The notes under the pieces are model-generated. The model was not told the DNA's origin, made no database searches, and saw nothing but the letters and a program-made list of their open reading frames with translations. A DNA stretch of 35,959 nt, taken from the NCBI GenBank assembly GCA_964501925.1, contig CAZCTM010000023.1, positions 1 through 35,959 on the forward strand. The letters run 5' to 3'. This stretch comes from CAYLYU01 sp964501925 (GTDB lineage Bacteria > Pseudomonadota > Zetaproteobacteria > Mariprofundales > Mariprofundaceae). Position numbers and translations under genes: made by a program. Shown here piece by piece: positions 14,646 to 23,657 of the stretch (positions within the stretch are counted from its first letter, which is position 1; every line of letters starts with the position of its first letter).

Positions 14646-15382
14646 AGACATCCCGCCCTCAGGCAGCCATACTGTCTTTCAAGCGCCTGCTCCCTGTTGC
14701 CATCCTGATCGCAGGCCTGGTCGTCTTTTTCGCCTTTGATCTGGGGCGTTATCTGAGCTTTGCGACCCTGCAGGAGCATCGCGGGTTTCTTCTGAACTGG
14801 GTGAACACGCACCCCTGGCTGTCGTCGCTCAGTTACGTTGGCTTGTATATCCTCATTGTGGCTTTTTCCCTGCCTGGCGGGGCTGTCATGACGATCAGTG
14901 GCGGTTTTCTGTTTGGCACCCTCCTGGGAAGCCTGCTGGCGGTGGTTGGGGCCACCATTGGCGCGACAGCGCTCTTTCTGATTGCCAAAACATCTTTGGG
15001 AGATTATCTCCTGCAAAAGGCGGGACCTAGCATCAAGAAAATGCAGGCAGGTTTTTCCAGAAATGCCATGAATTATCTCTTTGTGCTTCGCCTGATTCCC
15101 ATCTTTCCCTTCTTTCTGGTCAACCTGGCGCCGGCATTTCTTGGCGTGAGCCTGCGCGTTTACGTGACAGCAACCTTCTTCGGCATTATGCCGGGCGCAT
15201 TGATCTATGCCATGGTTGGCGCGGGTCTGGGCAGCGTGTTTGATCGAGGTGAGTCGTTCTCAGCGGACTCGGTTCTTACACCGGAAATCATTGGGGGGCT
15301 GGCCGGACTGGCATTGCTCGCCCTTCTTCCTGTCATTTACAACAGGATCAGATCCGGAAAGCACATGCAAGAGGAGGCGTGA
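14642..15382 (+). CDS. TVP38/TMEM64 (VTT domain) membrane protein
   Basis: A 246-residue inner membrane protein of the DedA-related VTT superfamily. It has an N-terminal helix (LLPVAILIAGLVVFFAF), then the conserved re-entrant segment SLPGGAVMTISGGFLFGTLLGSLLAVVGATIGATALF, an FVLRLIPIFPFFLVNLAPAFLGVSLRVYVTATFFGIMPGALIYA block and a final helix. Members may scramble or transport lipids; the substrate of this branch is unknown. The GTG start overlaps the preceding TGA stop (GTGA). The flavin reductase gene follows with a one-base overlap, an association found repeatedly for this family. Confidence 0.88.
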   Translation: MKTSRPQAAILSFKRLLPVAILIAGLVVFFAFDLGRYLSFATLQEHRGFLLNWVNTHPWLSSLSYVGLYILIVAFSLPGGAVMTISGGFLFGTLLGSLLAVVGATIGATALFLIAKTSLGDYLLQKAGPSIKKMQAGFSRNAMNYLFVLRLIPIFPFFLVNLAPAFLGVSLRVYVTATFFGIMPGALIYAMVGAGLGSVFDRGESFSADSVLTPEIIGGLAGLALLALLPVIYNRIRSGKHMQEEA

Positions 15383-16800
15383 TGACCATGAACGTGGATA
15401 TATGCGTGATTGGCGCCGGCTCCGGCGGGCTGGCTGTTGCTGCAGGCGCTTCACAAATGGGGGCCACGGTTGCCCTCGTAGAAAAGGGTGAAATGGGGGG
15501 GGATTGCTTGAACACGGGATGTGTTCCATCCAAGTCCCTGCTTGCCGCGGCCCATGTCGCCCAGAGCGCACGTGAGGCCGGGAAATTTGGCCTGGATGTT
15601 TCTGAGCCGAAAACGCGCTGGGACGGCGTGCATGCGCATGTCCACGGGGTGATGGATGCCATCGCACCCAATGACTCTCAGGAGCGGTTCGAGAAGCTCG
15701 GCGTGAACGTCATTCGCGCCAGGGCCGAATTTATCGACCATCGGACCATCCGGGCAGGTGATCAGAGGGTACGCGCCAAATATTTCGTGCTGGCAACCGG
15801 GTCTTCACCGTTTGTTCCACCCATCGAGGGGCTGAAGGACGTTGCTTATTTGACCAATGAGACGATTTTTCACAACAAGGATGCCATCAAGCACCTGATC
15901 GTGATTGGAGGAGGGCCGATCGGGATGGAAATGGCCCAGGCGCATCGACGACTGGGTGCTGAGGTGACTGTCATGGAACTGGCCCGATTGCTGCCAAAGG
16001 ATGACCCCGACCTGAGCAGGATTGTTGTCCGGCGCATGTCCGATGAGGGTGTCCGGTTTTACGAGGGCGGCAGAAATCTGAAACTGGAGAAGAAGACAGA
16101 CGGGATTGTCGCCAGCTGTGAAACGGAGGAAGGGAGAAAACAGGTTCGGGGTTCGCATCTGTTGATCGCAACTGGCAGACGGGCGAATGTCACTGGTCTG
16201 AATCTTGAAGCCGCGGGTATCGTCTTTTCGGACAGGGGCGTGCAGGTGGATGCGCGTCTTCGGACAACCAATAAACGAATTTTTGCCGTGGGCGATGTTG
16301 TCGGTCCTTACCAGTTTACACATATGGCTGCTTATCAGGCAGGTATTGTTATCCGGAATATTCTGTTTCGTCTTCCCGCCAGGGTGGACTATTCGGCCGT
16401 CCCCTGGGTGACCTATACCGATCCGGAACTGGCCCATGTCGGCATGTCACAGGCGGAAGCAGAGGCAAAGGGGCTCGATGTCCGGGTCTTGCACTGGTCT
16501 TTTCGTAAAAACGATCGCGCCCAGGCGGAACGAAGAACAGAGGGGCAGGTCAAGGTCGTCACCACAAAGAGAGGGTTGATCCTGGGTGCCAGCATCGTTG
16601 GTTTGCATGCGGGTGAGCTGATTCAACCCTGGATCCTGGCGGTCAGTGAAAAAATGAAGATCGGCTCCATGGCAAACATGATTTCGCCGTATCCTACACT
16701 GGCAGAGGTCAACAAACGCATTGCAGGCAGCTATTACACGTCCACCCTGTTCGGTGAACGCATGCGGAAACTTGTACGTTTCCTGCTAAGACTCCCCTGA
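15382..16800 (+). CDS. FAD-dependent pyridine nucleotide-disulfide oxidoreductase
   Basis: A 472-residue class I flavin disulfide reductase, relative of lipoamide dehydrogenase and mercuric reductase. Visible parts: FAD-binding VIGAGSGG near the start, the redox pair in GGDCLNTGCVPSK (C42, C47), the NAD(P)H-binding VIGGGPIGMEMAQ, and the FAD motif IFAVGDVVGPYQFTHMA. In the dimerisation domain the usual HPTxxE catalytic base is YPTLAE, so His is replaced by Tyr as in MerA. The paired C-terminal cysteines of MerA and its heavy-metal-associated domain are missing, so mercury reduction is not supported. A GAGGAGG site favours the ATG at 15382, overlapping the upstream stop. Its partner substrate is unknown. 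Confidence 0.87.
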   Translation: MTMNVDICVIGAGSGGLAVAAGASQMGATVALVEKGEMGGDCLNTGCVPSKSLLAAAHVAQSAREAGKFGLDVSEPKTRWDGVHAHVHGVMDAIAPNDSQERFEKLGVNVIRARAEFIDHRTIRAGDQRVRAKYFVLATGSSPFVPPIEGLKDVAYLTNETIFHNKDAIKHLIVIGGGPIGMEMAQAHRRLGAEVTVMELARLLPKDDPDLSRIVVRRMSDEGVRFYEGGRNLKLEKKTDGIVASCETEEGRKQVRGSHLLIATGRRANVTGLNLEAAGIVFSDRGVQVDARLRTTNKRIFAVGDVVGPYQFTHMAAYQAGIVIRNILFRLPARVDYSAVPWVTYTDPELAHVGMSQAEAEAKGLDVRVLHWSFRKNDRAQAERRTEGQVKVVTTKRGLILGASIVGLHAGELIQPWILAVSEKMKIGSMANMISPYPTLAEVNKRIAGSYYTSTLFGERMRKLVRFLLRLP

Positions 16801-16810
16801 GGCAGCAGCG

Positions 16811-17578
16811 ATGAAAAAGGCCATGCCTACGGCCCTGGTGTTGGGCCTTGTTTTCCTGAAGGTTGGGGGTGTACTGGCTGCAGAACCTGACTGGAGCACC
16901 TATGCTGATCTGCTGCAGCAATATGTTCAGCCGGGTGAAATCGATGGCGTTCATCTGCAGGTTGTGGATTATGAGGCAATCCAGGCTGATCCCGACTGGC
17001 CGAAACTCACCGGTCAACTGGAAGCCTTCTCACCGGAGATGCTTGAAGGGAACAGGGAGAAGATGGCCTTTTACATCAATGCCTACAATATCCTGGCCAT
17101 CAAGGTGGTGCTTGATCACTGGCCCCTGAATGGCATTAAGGATGCTGGCAGTCTGTTTCGGAGCGTGTGGAAAATTCCGGCAGGAAGGATTGGTGGCAGG
17201 GTTGTTACGCTCGATGAAATCGAGCACGGAATCCTGCGTCCCATGAACGATCCAAGAATTCACATGGCCATCGTCTGCGCTTCCGTGAGTTGCCCGGACC
17301 TCCTGGGTGAGCCGTATACAGCCGCGAGACTCGATGAGCAACTGGACAGGCAAAGCATCCGTTTTCTCGAGAACCCCGGCAAGGGCCTGGATATGCGGGG
17401 AGATCATGTGGTTGTGTCAAGGATCTTTGATTGGTTTTCCGGTGATTTTGAGGTCAGCGGGGGTGTTGCGGCCTTTATCAAACGTTATCGCCGTGATCTG
17501 CCCATCGACAGACCCATCAGAGCAGAAATGCCGTACAACTGGGGGCTGAATGGAAAAGCCGGTCACGTTCATCGCTAA
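16811..17578 (+). CDS. DUF547 family exported protein
   Basis: A 255-residue protein with signal peptide (residues 1-23, ending VLAAE) and a DUF547 domain: KMAFYINAYNILAIKVV, WKIPAGRIGGRVVTLDEIEHGILRP, then HMAIVCASVSCPDL, with a Cys pair (CASVSC) and conserved His. DUF547 has been compared with transglutaminase or papain-like folds, but no activity is firmly known. It follows the flavin reductase after 10 bases and closes the run that began at 14181, so it is probably part of the same transcript and acts in the periplasm. Confidence 0.85.
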   Translation: MKKAMPTALVLGLVFLKVGGVLAAEPDWSTYADLLQQYVQPGEIDGVHLQVVDYEAIQADPDWPKLTGQLEAFSPEMLEGNREKMAFYINAYNILAIKVVLDHWPLNGIKDAGSLFRSVWKIPAGRIGGRVVTLDEIEHGILRPMNDPRIHMAIVCASVSCPDLLGEPYTAARLDEQLDRQSIRFLENPGKGLDMRGDHVVVSRIFDWFSGDFEVSGGVAAFIKRYRRDLPIDRPIRAEMPYNWGLNGKAGHVHR

Positions 17579-17881
17579 GGCAGCAGTCAACCTGCAAGGC
17601 ATTGGATCCGCATGACAGTAAAATCTTTATTGTGACTTCAACTTGAAACGGATGTGTCATTGCTCAACGATCTATGCAACTCCTCATCTTGGGCTTGATT
17701 GATGCATCAACAACCACCTGCCTGTATTTCCGTAAAGTATTTCCCTGTCCAGCGGTCCTCCTTACCCCGGTCAAGTAATCAGATGTCACATTTTTCCGGA
17801 AGATGCCACTGAAGGCTTGCATGGTTACGCAATTAACGGTAATTTATTTGTGGTTTAAAAATCATACTAGGGGAGGGGTCG
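17579..17881 (+). other. Non-coding stretch upstream of volA-fadL
   Basis: About 300 bases without a convincing gene. It contains a perfect 12-bp palindrome TTGATGCATCAA at 17699-17710 that could be an operator, and it becomes AT-rich before the volA ribosome-binding site (17871-17878, GGGAGGGG). No clear sigma-70 promoter or terminator was identified. Confidence 0.35.
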
Positions 17882-19948
17882 ATGTCTGATCGCGTTCGGA
17901 CAGGAATCCTGGCTGGCCTGCTCTTGCTTGGTCTTGCTTCCTGTGATCAACCTGATAACGGGGCACAGGTTGTTGCTGCCAGCAACCCGCCTTTAATTGC
18001 CGAATTTGATCCCGGCAACAGCGTCATTCCGTTTCCAAGCAACCTTCTCTTTACGGGTACGCTGGATGGAACCCTTAACATTCCGTTCCCGCCCGGAACA
18101 ACGCCTGCCGATCCGGCCAATATGCCGATTGTGGCCATGAACACGCTGGATGGCTTTTCGACAATCGCACCGATCAGCACGAAATTTTCTGCTGCTCTGA
18201 ATTCCGCGACAATCCTGCCGGGTCAAACGGTTCGCTTGTTCGAGGTTACGACAAGTGTGCAGGGTGCAGTAACCGGGGTCGTCGCCGAGCTTATTCCGGG
18301 GCTGGATTATTTTGCCCTTGTTTCTCCGACTGATTCCACACAGAAGACACTTGTCATCAAGCCCTTAAGGCCATTGAACAGCAATGCCCAGTATATGGTC
18401 GTGTTGACCAGCGGGATTAAAAGCACGAGCGGGTTTAATGCATCACCATCCACCGTCTTTTCCCTCCTGAAAGGAACGACTCCTCTTGTTGATGTTGCGG
18501 GCAAAACAACGACACCACTGCTCACGGATGCAGAGGCCCAGCAACTTGAACCCTTGCGTCAGCTCACCCAGACCATGCTGCTGGCAGCGGCGGGGCAGGG
18601 GATTCCGCAGTCAAGTGTTGTTCTGACCTGGACGTTCAAGACACAAACACTTGGAACAGTGCTGGCAGCGATCCGGGCCAACAGCCTGTTACTGACTCCA
18701 CCTGCACCAACCGTTGTTGATGCCCCGCCTTCTCCGTTGACGGGGGGGCTGGGTCGCCTGGATATAGCTACGTTTGCGATTGCAAACGGCCTGGACCCTT
18801 TGTTGTTCCCAAATGTGGGTTCGGTTGTGATTGGCGCTGTCCCATTGCCATACTACCTGCAAGCTGCCGCCAATCCTCAGGACACCGCTCCCCTGACCGG
18901 ATTCTTCCAGTTTGCCCCCGGAAGCAGCGTTCCCACCGTCCAGTCTACCCAGACCGTTCCATTTCTTCTGACCACCCCCAACACCCCCGCGCCACCGGGT
19001 GGCTGGCCTGTGGTTATCTTTCAGCATGGCTTTACCGTGGATAAGTCAGTGGTGATGGGTATTGCCAACACCCTGGCGCAGGCGGGATTCGCCACGATTG
19101 CCATTGACAGTGTTCTGCACGGCGACCGGACATTTGGTCTGGATCTGGTGACCGAGATACTGGATCCGATTACCGGCGACTATATCGTGACAGCAGAGGT
19201 TCCCGACGGTGTACCCGATTCGTCGGGAAGACACTACCTTAATCTGGCCAGCTTTCTGACGTTCCGTGACAATATCCGCCAAAGCGTCGCGGACCTGATC
19301 CATCTTACCCGCATGCTTGAGGCCCAGGCAGTGATCGATGTGGTTAACAACACGACCGGTGCTCCTGGGGCGGATGGTTTGACTGACATCTGGAATGCCG
19401 GCTTCAAATTTGTTGGGCACTCCAACGGCGGGATTCTTGGAACCCTTTACATGGCTGTCGAACCATCCGTGACCACGGCTGTGCTGGCCAATCCGGGAGG
19501 AATCTATTCGGATATAGCAAGGAACTCCACGGAGATCAGCCCCCTGGTCCTGGCCGGTCTGGCCGCACAGGGCATTTTCCCCGGAAGCTCGGAATTTGAT
19601 GCATTTTTTGTTGCGGCTCAGACCGTTCTCGATGATGGTGATCCGATCAATTACGGTTCCGCATCGGTGGGAAAGAACATCCTGCTTCAGAAAACCACGC
19701 CGGATGCGGTTGTGCCTAATGCCTCAACGGACGCTCTCATTGGTGTGCTGGGATTGCCCCAGGTTGGTTTTGCCGCCGGGAATTCCCCGTTCCCGGGAAG
19801 CGGTTTTGTCAATCTGATTCAGGGTGATCACAGTTCATTCCTGAGCCCGGCGGCTTCCCTTGCAGCCACAACCGAAATGCAGACGGAGACGGCGATCTTT
19901 TTGACGACCGGTGTGATTCAGACAAATGACCCGCTGGTTGTGGAATAG
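17882..19948 (+). CDS. volA: Surface lipoprotein lipase, VolA/Pla-1/Cef family
   Basis: A 688-residue lipoprotein with lipobox LASC (Cys21), expected in the outer membrane and perhaps surface-exposed. The N-terminal half matches the VolA/Pla-1/Cef lipase N-domain (GNSVIPFPSNLLFTGTLDGT, LKPLRP-like KPLRPLNSNAQYMVVLT). The C-terminal half is an alpha/beta hydrolase with oxyanion QHGF (381-384), nucleophile elbow GHSNGG (Ser514) and a late His in GDHSSFL. In Vibrio cholerae VolA releases fatty acids from lysophosphatidylcholine and is cotranscribed with FadL; here a fadL homolog follows after 6 bases, which supports the same role. The ATG at 17882 has a strong GGGAGGGG site. Confidence 0.85.
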   Translation: MSDRVRTGILAGLLLLGLASCDQPDNGAQVVAASNPPLIAEFDPGNSVIPFPSNLLFTGTLDGTLNIPFPPGTTPADPANMPIVAMNTLDGFSTIAPISTKFSAALNSATILPGQTVRLFEVTTSVQGAVTGVVAELIPGLDYFALVSPTDSTQKTLVIKPLRPLNSNAQYMVVLTSGIKSTSGFNASPSTVFSLLKGTTPLVDVAGKTTTPLLTDAEAQQLEPLRQLTQTMLLAAAGQGIPQSSVVLTWTFKTQTLGTVLAAIRANSLLLTPPAPTVVDAPPSPLTGGLGRLDIATFAIANGLDPLLFPNVGSVVIGAVPLPYYLQAAANPQDTAPLTGFFQFAPGSSVPTVQSTQTVPFLLTTPNTPAPPGGWPVVIFQHGFTVDKSVVMGIANTLAQAGFATIAIDSVLHGDRTFGLDLVTEILDPITGDYIVTAEVPDGVPDSSGRHYLNLASFLTFRDNIRQSVADLIHLTRMLEAQAVIDVVNNTTGAPGADGLTDIWNAGFKFVGHSNGGILGTLYMAVEPSVTTAVLANPGGIYSDIARNSTEISPLVLAGLAAQGIFPGSSEFDAFFVAAQTVLDDGDPINYGSASVGKNILLQKTTPDAVVPNASTDALIGVLGLPQVGFAAGNSPFPGSGFVNLIQGDHSSFLSPAASLAATTEMQTETAIFLTTGVIQTNDPLVVE

Positions 19949-19954
19949 GGGGAG

Positions 19955-21199
19955 ATGATGAAGCACTTTTTGTTGCGGGCTCTAGGTTTTCTGACGGTAC
20001 TGGTTCTGTTCCAGTCACAGGCCTTCTCGGCCGGCTTCCGGATTCCGGAAGTGGATACAGCCGCCTTTTCCATGTCCAATACCGGGGTGGCGGGTCTGAA
20101 CGATGCGGCGGCCGGCTTCTACAATCCGGCACTTCTGACTGACCTGGAGGGGACCCGGATCTCACTGGGGTCCGTCTTCATTCATCCATCAAACGATACC
20201 ACACCCATTGTCGGCGGGGTTCGCCTGCCGACTGTCAGCCAGAAGAGTCACTGGTTTTATCCCGTTCACGCCCACGTAACTCACCGCTACAATGACCAGT
20301 TTGCGGTTGGCGTTTCTATGACAAATCCGTTCGGTCTCGGTGTTGAATATCCAAACAACTGGGTCTATCGGGAGGACAACATCCTGGCCGATCTCAAGTC
20401 CTTCAACTTTGATCTTTCCATGGCTTTCAGGCCTACCGACAGTTTTTCCGTAGGGGTGGGGCTGGACTATATGCGCTCGACAATCAAGCTGATTCAGGGC
20501 CTGCCGGACCTGACGGCCATTGGTGGTGCTGCGGCACCATCCGTTTTCCTCAGTGGCCTGGGTAGCGGCTGGGGAGGTCGTGCCGGCTTTGCCTACAAGG
20601 TGAGTGAGGAGATCAGCATTGGCGCCACATATCGCTCAGCCATCAATGTGGACTACACGGGAACAGCCAATTTTATGGGGGCTCCCACCGCGCTGTTCCC
20701 GGATCAGGATGTAACGACAGCGATCAAGATGCCAGATATTGCCATGATTGGCATTGCCTGGGACAACGGGACCACGCGGCTTGAATTTGATGTCGACTGG
20801 ACCGGCTGGAGCACCTTTGATCAGCTGGTGATCAATTTCGCCATTGGCACACCGGAAGGGAAACAGAAGGTGAGTCTGAGAAACTGGTCGGATGTATGGG
20901 CATTCCGTCTCGGGGGCGAGCATCATTTTGACGGTTTTGTCCTGAGGGCAGGTGCCTATTATGACCAGACCCCGATTCCTGATACCACCCTGGATGCATT
21001 GCTGCCAGGCGCTGATCGTTACGGGGTTTCTGCCGGTATCGGTTTTGACCTGTTGGGAGGCAAATACGGCAAGGTGGATGTGGGTTACATGCATATCTTC
21101 TTCAAGAACAGGGCCACTTCCGTGAATGTCAATAATGTGAATGCGGATTATTCGAATTCCGCCGACCTTGTCGGAATCACTTACTCCTACGAAATGTGA
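19955..21199 (+). CDS. fadL: Long-chain fatty acid outer membrane transporter FadL/OmpP1
   Basis: A 414-residue beta-barrel of the FadL/TodX family. After a signal peptide (ending QAFSA) comes the mature N-terminus GFRIPEVDTAAFSMSNTGVAGLNDAAAGFYNPALL, matching the hatch region with its NPA motif. Later strands include TNPFGLGVEYPNNWVYR, GVGLDYMRS and the C-terminal YSYEM region. It would bring fatty acids released by the preceding lipase across the outer membrane. The 6-base spacing implies a single operon. The C-terminal residue is Met, where barrels usually end in Phe. Confidence 0.9.
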   Translation: MMKHFLLRALGFLTVLVLFQSQAFSAGFRIPEVDTAAFSMSNTGVAGLNDAAAGFYNPALLTDLEGTRISLGSVFIHPSNDTTPIVGGVRLPTVSQKSHWFYPVHAHVTHRYNDQFAVGVSMTNPFGLGVEYPNNWVYREDNILADLKSFNFDLSMAFRPTDSFSVGVGLDYMRSTIKLIQGLPDLTAIGGAAAPSVFLSGLGSGWGGRAGFAYKVSEEISIGATYRSAINVDYTGTANFMGAPTALFPDQDVTTAIKMPDIAMIGIAWDNGTTRLEFDVDWTGWSTFDQLVINFAIGTPEGKQKVSLRNWSDVWAFRLGGEHHFDGFVLRAGAYYDQTPIPDTTLDALLPGADRYGVSAGIGFDLLGGKYGKVDVGYMHIFFKNRATSVNVNNVNADYSNSADLVGITYSYEM

Positions 21200-21213
21200 T
21201 CATTTTGTCCGAA

Positions 21214-21933
21214 TTATAGAAAGTCCTTCGCCTTGTGACTCCATGGACTGTTGGGGTAGTTATGGCGAAGAAGGATTGCTGTATCCCTTGCGTTGCGATC
21301 AAGCTCCAGGGCCTTGTAGGCGGCGGCCAGATAGTAGAGGGCCTCTTCGATGACGGCGGATGTCTGATAATCCTTTAGAACAGTCTGGAACCGATTGGCT
21401 GCCGCCACATACCTGCCACGCTCAAAATAGAATTTTCCGACCTGCAATTCATGCTTGGCCAGCAAGGCGTAAAGTCTCCGCAGGCGATTTCTTGCATCAC
21501 GGGCATATCTGGTATCCGGATATGTTGAAATCAGGTCCTTGAACGAGTCGATGGCTGCCAGGGTTTCTCCCTGATCCTTTTCCGCATCGGACACCTGTCG
21601 ATAATGGGACATGCCCAGCAGGTACTTTGCATAGGCGACATTGGGATGCCTTGGATGACGCTTGGTAAATTCTTCACACAGCGTAATGGCCATAATGTAC
21701 TGCTCAAGCTTGTAGGCCGTATAGGCATGAAGCAGTTCAGCCTGAACCGAGTACTGGCTGTAAGGGTACTTGGCGGGGAACTTTTCCAGGATAAGCGAGG
21801 CATCTTCATAGTAGGCCTTTTCAACCTTGTGTTTTGCCAGCTGGTAGTCCTTCTTGGGATCGCCGCTCAGTCCGCCCGTGCTGGCGCAGGCTGAAAGCAG
21901 TAAAACAAAGGGGATGAAAAGGTATCTGGTCAT
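21214..21933 (-). CDS. bamD: Outer membrane assembly lipoprotein BamD
   Basis: Essential lipoprotein of the BAM complex. The start at 21933 gives a signal peptide with lipobox LLSAC (Cys16) and about 239 residues. The mature part is a set of TPR-like helical pairs: YQLAKHKVEKAYYEDASLILEKFPAKYPYSQY, TAYKLEQYIMAITLCEEFTKRHPRHPNVAYAKYLLGMSHY, and further repeats to the end. A GGGGGA site lies before the ATG; another in-frame ATG at 21945 cannot be excluded. The gene follows pgeF by 13 bases on the same strand, in the block rne-rluD-pgeF-bamD, related to the usual gammaproteobacterial clustering of bamD with rluD and pgeF. Confidence 0.92.
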   Translation of the reverse strand: MTRYLFIPFVLLLSACASTGGLSGDPKKDYQLAKHKVEKAYYEDASLILEKFPAKYPYSQYSVQAELLHAYTAYKLEQYIMAITLCEEFTKRHPRHPNVAYAKYLLGMSHYRQVSDAEKDQGETLAAIDSFKDLISTYPDTRYARDARNRLRRLYALLAKHELQVGKFYFERGRYVAAANRFQTVLKDYQTSAVIEEALYYLAAAYKALELDRNARDTAILLRHNYPNSPWSHKAKDFL

Positions 21934-21946
21934 CTGGTCCCCCATC

Positions 21947-22711
21947 CTATGCATCGGAAGGGCACCCGACAATGGCAAGGTGCCGTCCTGTACAACCGCC
22001 ATCCCGGCGGTATGAAAAGAAAAGCCCCGGCTGACAGTGTGTACACATATGAAATCGTTCCATGTGTTCCGAAATCACACCGGCTCTGGAAAGCTGGGTC
22101 ATGTTGATGGCAGCCAAATCGGCGGTATAAGGCCCAAGCTCATTTCCTTCCCTGGACCCACAAAGATGCTTCAATGACAGCCAGACATCCTTGCTGAGGG
22201 TGAAGCAGCACGGTCCGATGCTTGGTCCGAGAGATGCAAGGATGTTTTTTGCCCTTGCCCCCCGTTCGCACATTTCCTGCACGGCTCTTCCTGCCACGTT
22301 CTGGACAGTTCCCCGCCAGCCTGCATGGACTGCGGCCACAATGCCCGTTTCCGGATCAGCAAGCAGAATGGGTACGCAATCCGCAGTCCGGACAGCGACC
22401 GTACGGTTCAGCTCCGTGGAAAGCAGAATGTCCGCCTGTCTGCTGTGGTTCCTCCCGGCGCCACGGCAGATGAGGACGTCTGTGCCGTGCACCTGATCTG
22501 CCTGATGCGGTCGATCATGCAGGCCGGCCTGATCAATCAGGATGGAAAGATTTTTTTCGACATTTTCAGGTCGATCACCAAGATTCTGACCAAGGTTCAG
22601 GGTATCGAAAGGCGCGCTGCTGACACCTCCCGTACGAAGGCTGAACAGGCCCACGAAACCATGTGCCGACAGCAGCCTGCTTTTCCGGAAGATGGTTTCA
22701 GCCACAGGCAT
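21947..22711 (-). CDS. pgeF: Peptidoglycan editing factor PgeF / multicopper polyphenol oxidase family
   Basis: A 254-residue protein of the YfiH/LACC1 family. Zinc-binding motifs are visible: VAVRTADCVPILL with its Cys, AAVHAGWRGTVQNV with its His, and SLGPSIGPCCF. In E. coli the protein limits misincorporation of L-serine into peptidoglycan precursors; related proteins phosphorylise purine nucleosides. The ATG at 22711 overlaps the 3' end of rluD by 14 bases and yields the normal family length; an open frame extends further upstream but through rluD. It lies directly downstream of rluD, a conserved neighbourhood. Confidence 0.9.
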   Translation of the reverse strand: MPVAETIFRKSRLLSAHGFVGLFSLRTGGVSSAPFDTLNLGQNLGDRPENVEKNLSILIDQAGLHDRPHQADQVHGTDVLICRGAGRNHSRQADILLSTELNRTVAVRTADCVPILLADPETGIVAAVHAGWRGTVQNVAGRAVQEMCERGARAKNILASLGPSIGPCCFTLSKDVWLSLKHLCGSREGNELGPYTADLAAINMTQLSRAGVISEHMERFHMCTHCQPGLFFSYRRDGGCTGRHLAIVGCPSDA

Positions 22712-23654
22712 CTTCAAGACTCTCCGAGAGCCTTTGCAAGTCATCGGGCAGGGGAGCCCTGCACAAGATGGACTGACTTGTGACGGGATGAGTGAACCCC
22801 AGAATTTCGGCATGCAGGGCCTGATGATCCAGGGCGATGATCGCCTCAGCCACCCTCGCGTTGATATGCTTGCCGGGTTTGTAGGCACGGCTGTAGGTCG
22901 GATCCCCCAGAATGGGGAGGTGAAGGTGGCTTAGATGGACGCGAATCTGATGTGTTCTTCCCGTATGCAGATTAAGACGAAGCCGGCTGAACTCCCCATA
23001 ACGCCGATCAACGTGAATGTCCGTGCAAGCTGCTTTTCCAGCGTTTCGGACACTCATTTTCTGGCGCAGGTGTGGGTGCCGGCCAATGGGCAAGTCAACC
23101 CGTTTCCGGTTCCATGGCGGAGAGCCGCGCACCCAGGCGATATACTGCCGCTCAATCCGGTGGTTCCGGAACATGTCAAGCAGTGCCTGATGGGCGACCA
23201 GGCTTTTTGCCACGACAAGGCTTCCCGATGTCCCCTTATCCAGCCTGTGAACAATGCCGGGTCTGTGAACACCGTTAATCACGGGAAGGTCCGGGCAGTG
23301 GTGGATCAGTGCATGCACCAGAGTGCCCGTACCGTGTCCATGCGAAGGATGCACGACCATCCCGGCGGGCTTGTTAAGGATGAGGAGATGATCGTCTTCG
23401 AACAGGATATCCAGGGGGATATTTTCAGGAGACAGGCTCAGGTCAGCTGTTTCCGGAATCTGGAGGATATAACGCTCCCCCAGCCGGGCCTTGGCGGACG
23501 GTTTGGACCTGCCCGGGATGTCACCGTGGATGCAATGCTGGCTGAAGAGCTGGTGCAGGCGGCTGCGGGAGAGGCCGGAAAGTTCAGCCAGGGCCTTGTC
23601 GAGACGTTGACCATGATGCTCATGATCAATGATGATTTCGATACGATGTTGCAG
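22698..23654 (-). CDS. rluD: 23S rRNA pseudouridine synthase RluD, apparent CTG start
   Basis: Makes pseudouridines in helix 69 of 23S rRNA (1911, 1915 and 1917 in E. coli). The S4 domain (HGQRLDKALAELSGLSRSRLHQLF) is followed by LILNKPAGMVVHPS and the catalytic HRLDKGTSG, then HTGRTHQIRVHL. No ATG, GTG or TTG in this frame lies before the S4 domain: the first ATG is at 23360, inside the NKPAGM motif, which would delete the RNA-binding domain. The reading frame is open up to the rne TAG (23658-23660). A CTG at 23654 is preceded by GAGGG seven bases upstream, so I place the start there. This gives 318 residues, close to the E. coli length. A mutated or miscalled ATG is the alternative. Confidence 0.85.
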   Translation of the reverse strand: MQHRIEIIIDHEHHGQRLDKALAELSGLSRSRLHQLFSQHCIHGDIPGRSKPSAKARLGERYILQIPETADLSLSPENIPLDILFEDDHLLILNKPAGMVVHPSHGHGTGTLVHALIHHCPDLPVINGVHRPGIVHRLDKGTSGSLVVAKSLVAHQALLDMFRNHRIERQYIAWVRGSPPWNRKRVDLPIGRHPHLRQKMSVRNAGKAACTDIHVDRRYGEFSRLRLNLHTGRTHQIRVHLSHLHLPILGDPTYSRAYKPGKHINARVAEAIIALDHQALHAEILGFTHPVTSQSILCRAPLPDDLQRLSESLEDACG

Positions 23655-23657
23655 TGC

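Noticed and set aside
17699..17710. TTGATGCATCAA palindrome as a FadR or PsrA operator for volA-fadL
   Set aside because: It does not match the known FadR or PsrA consensus sites; kept only as a described palindrome.
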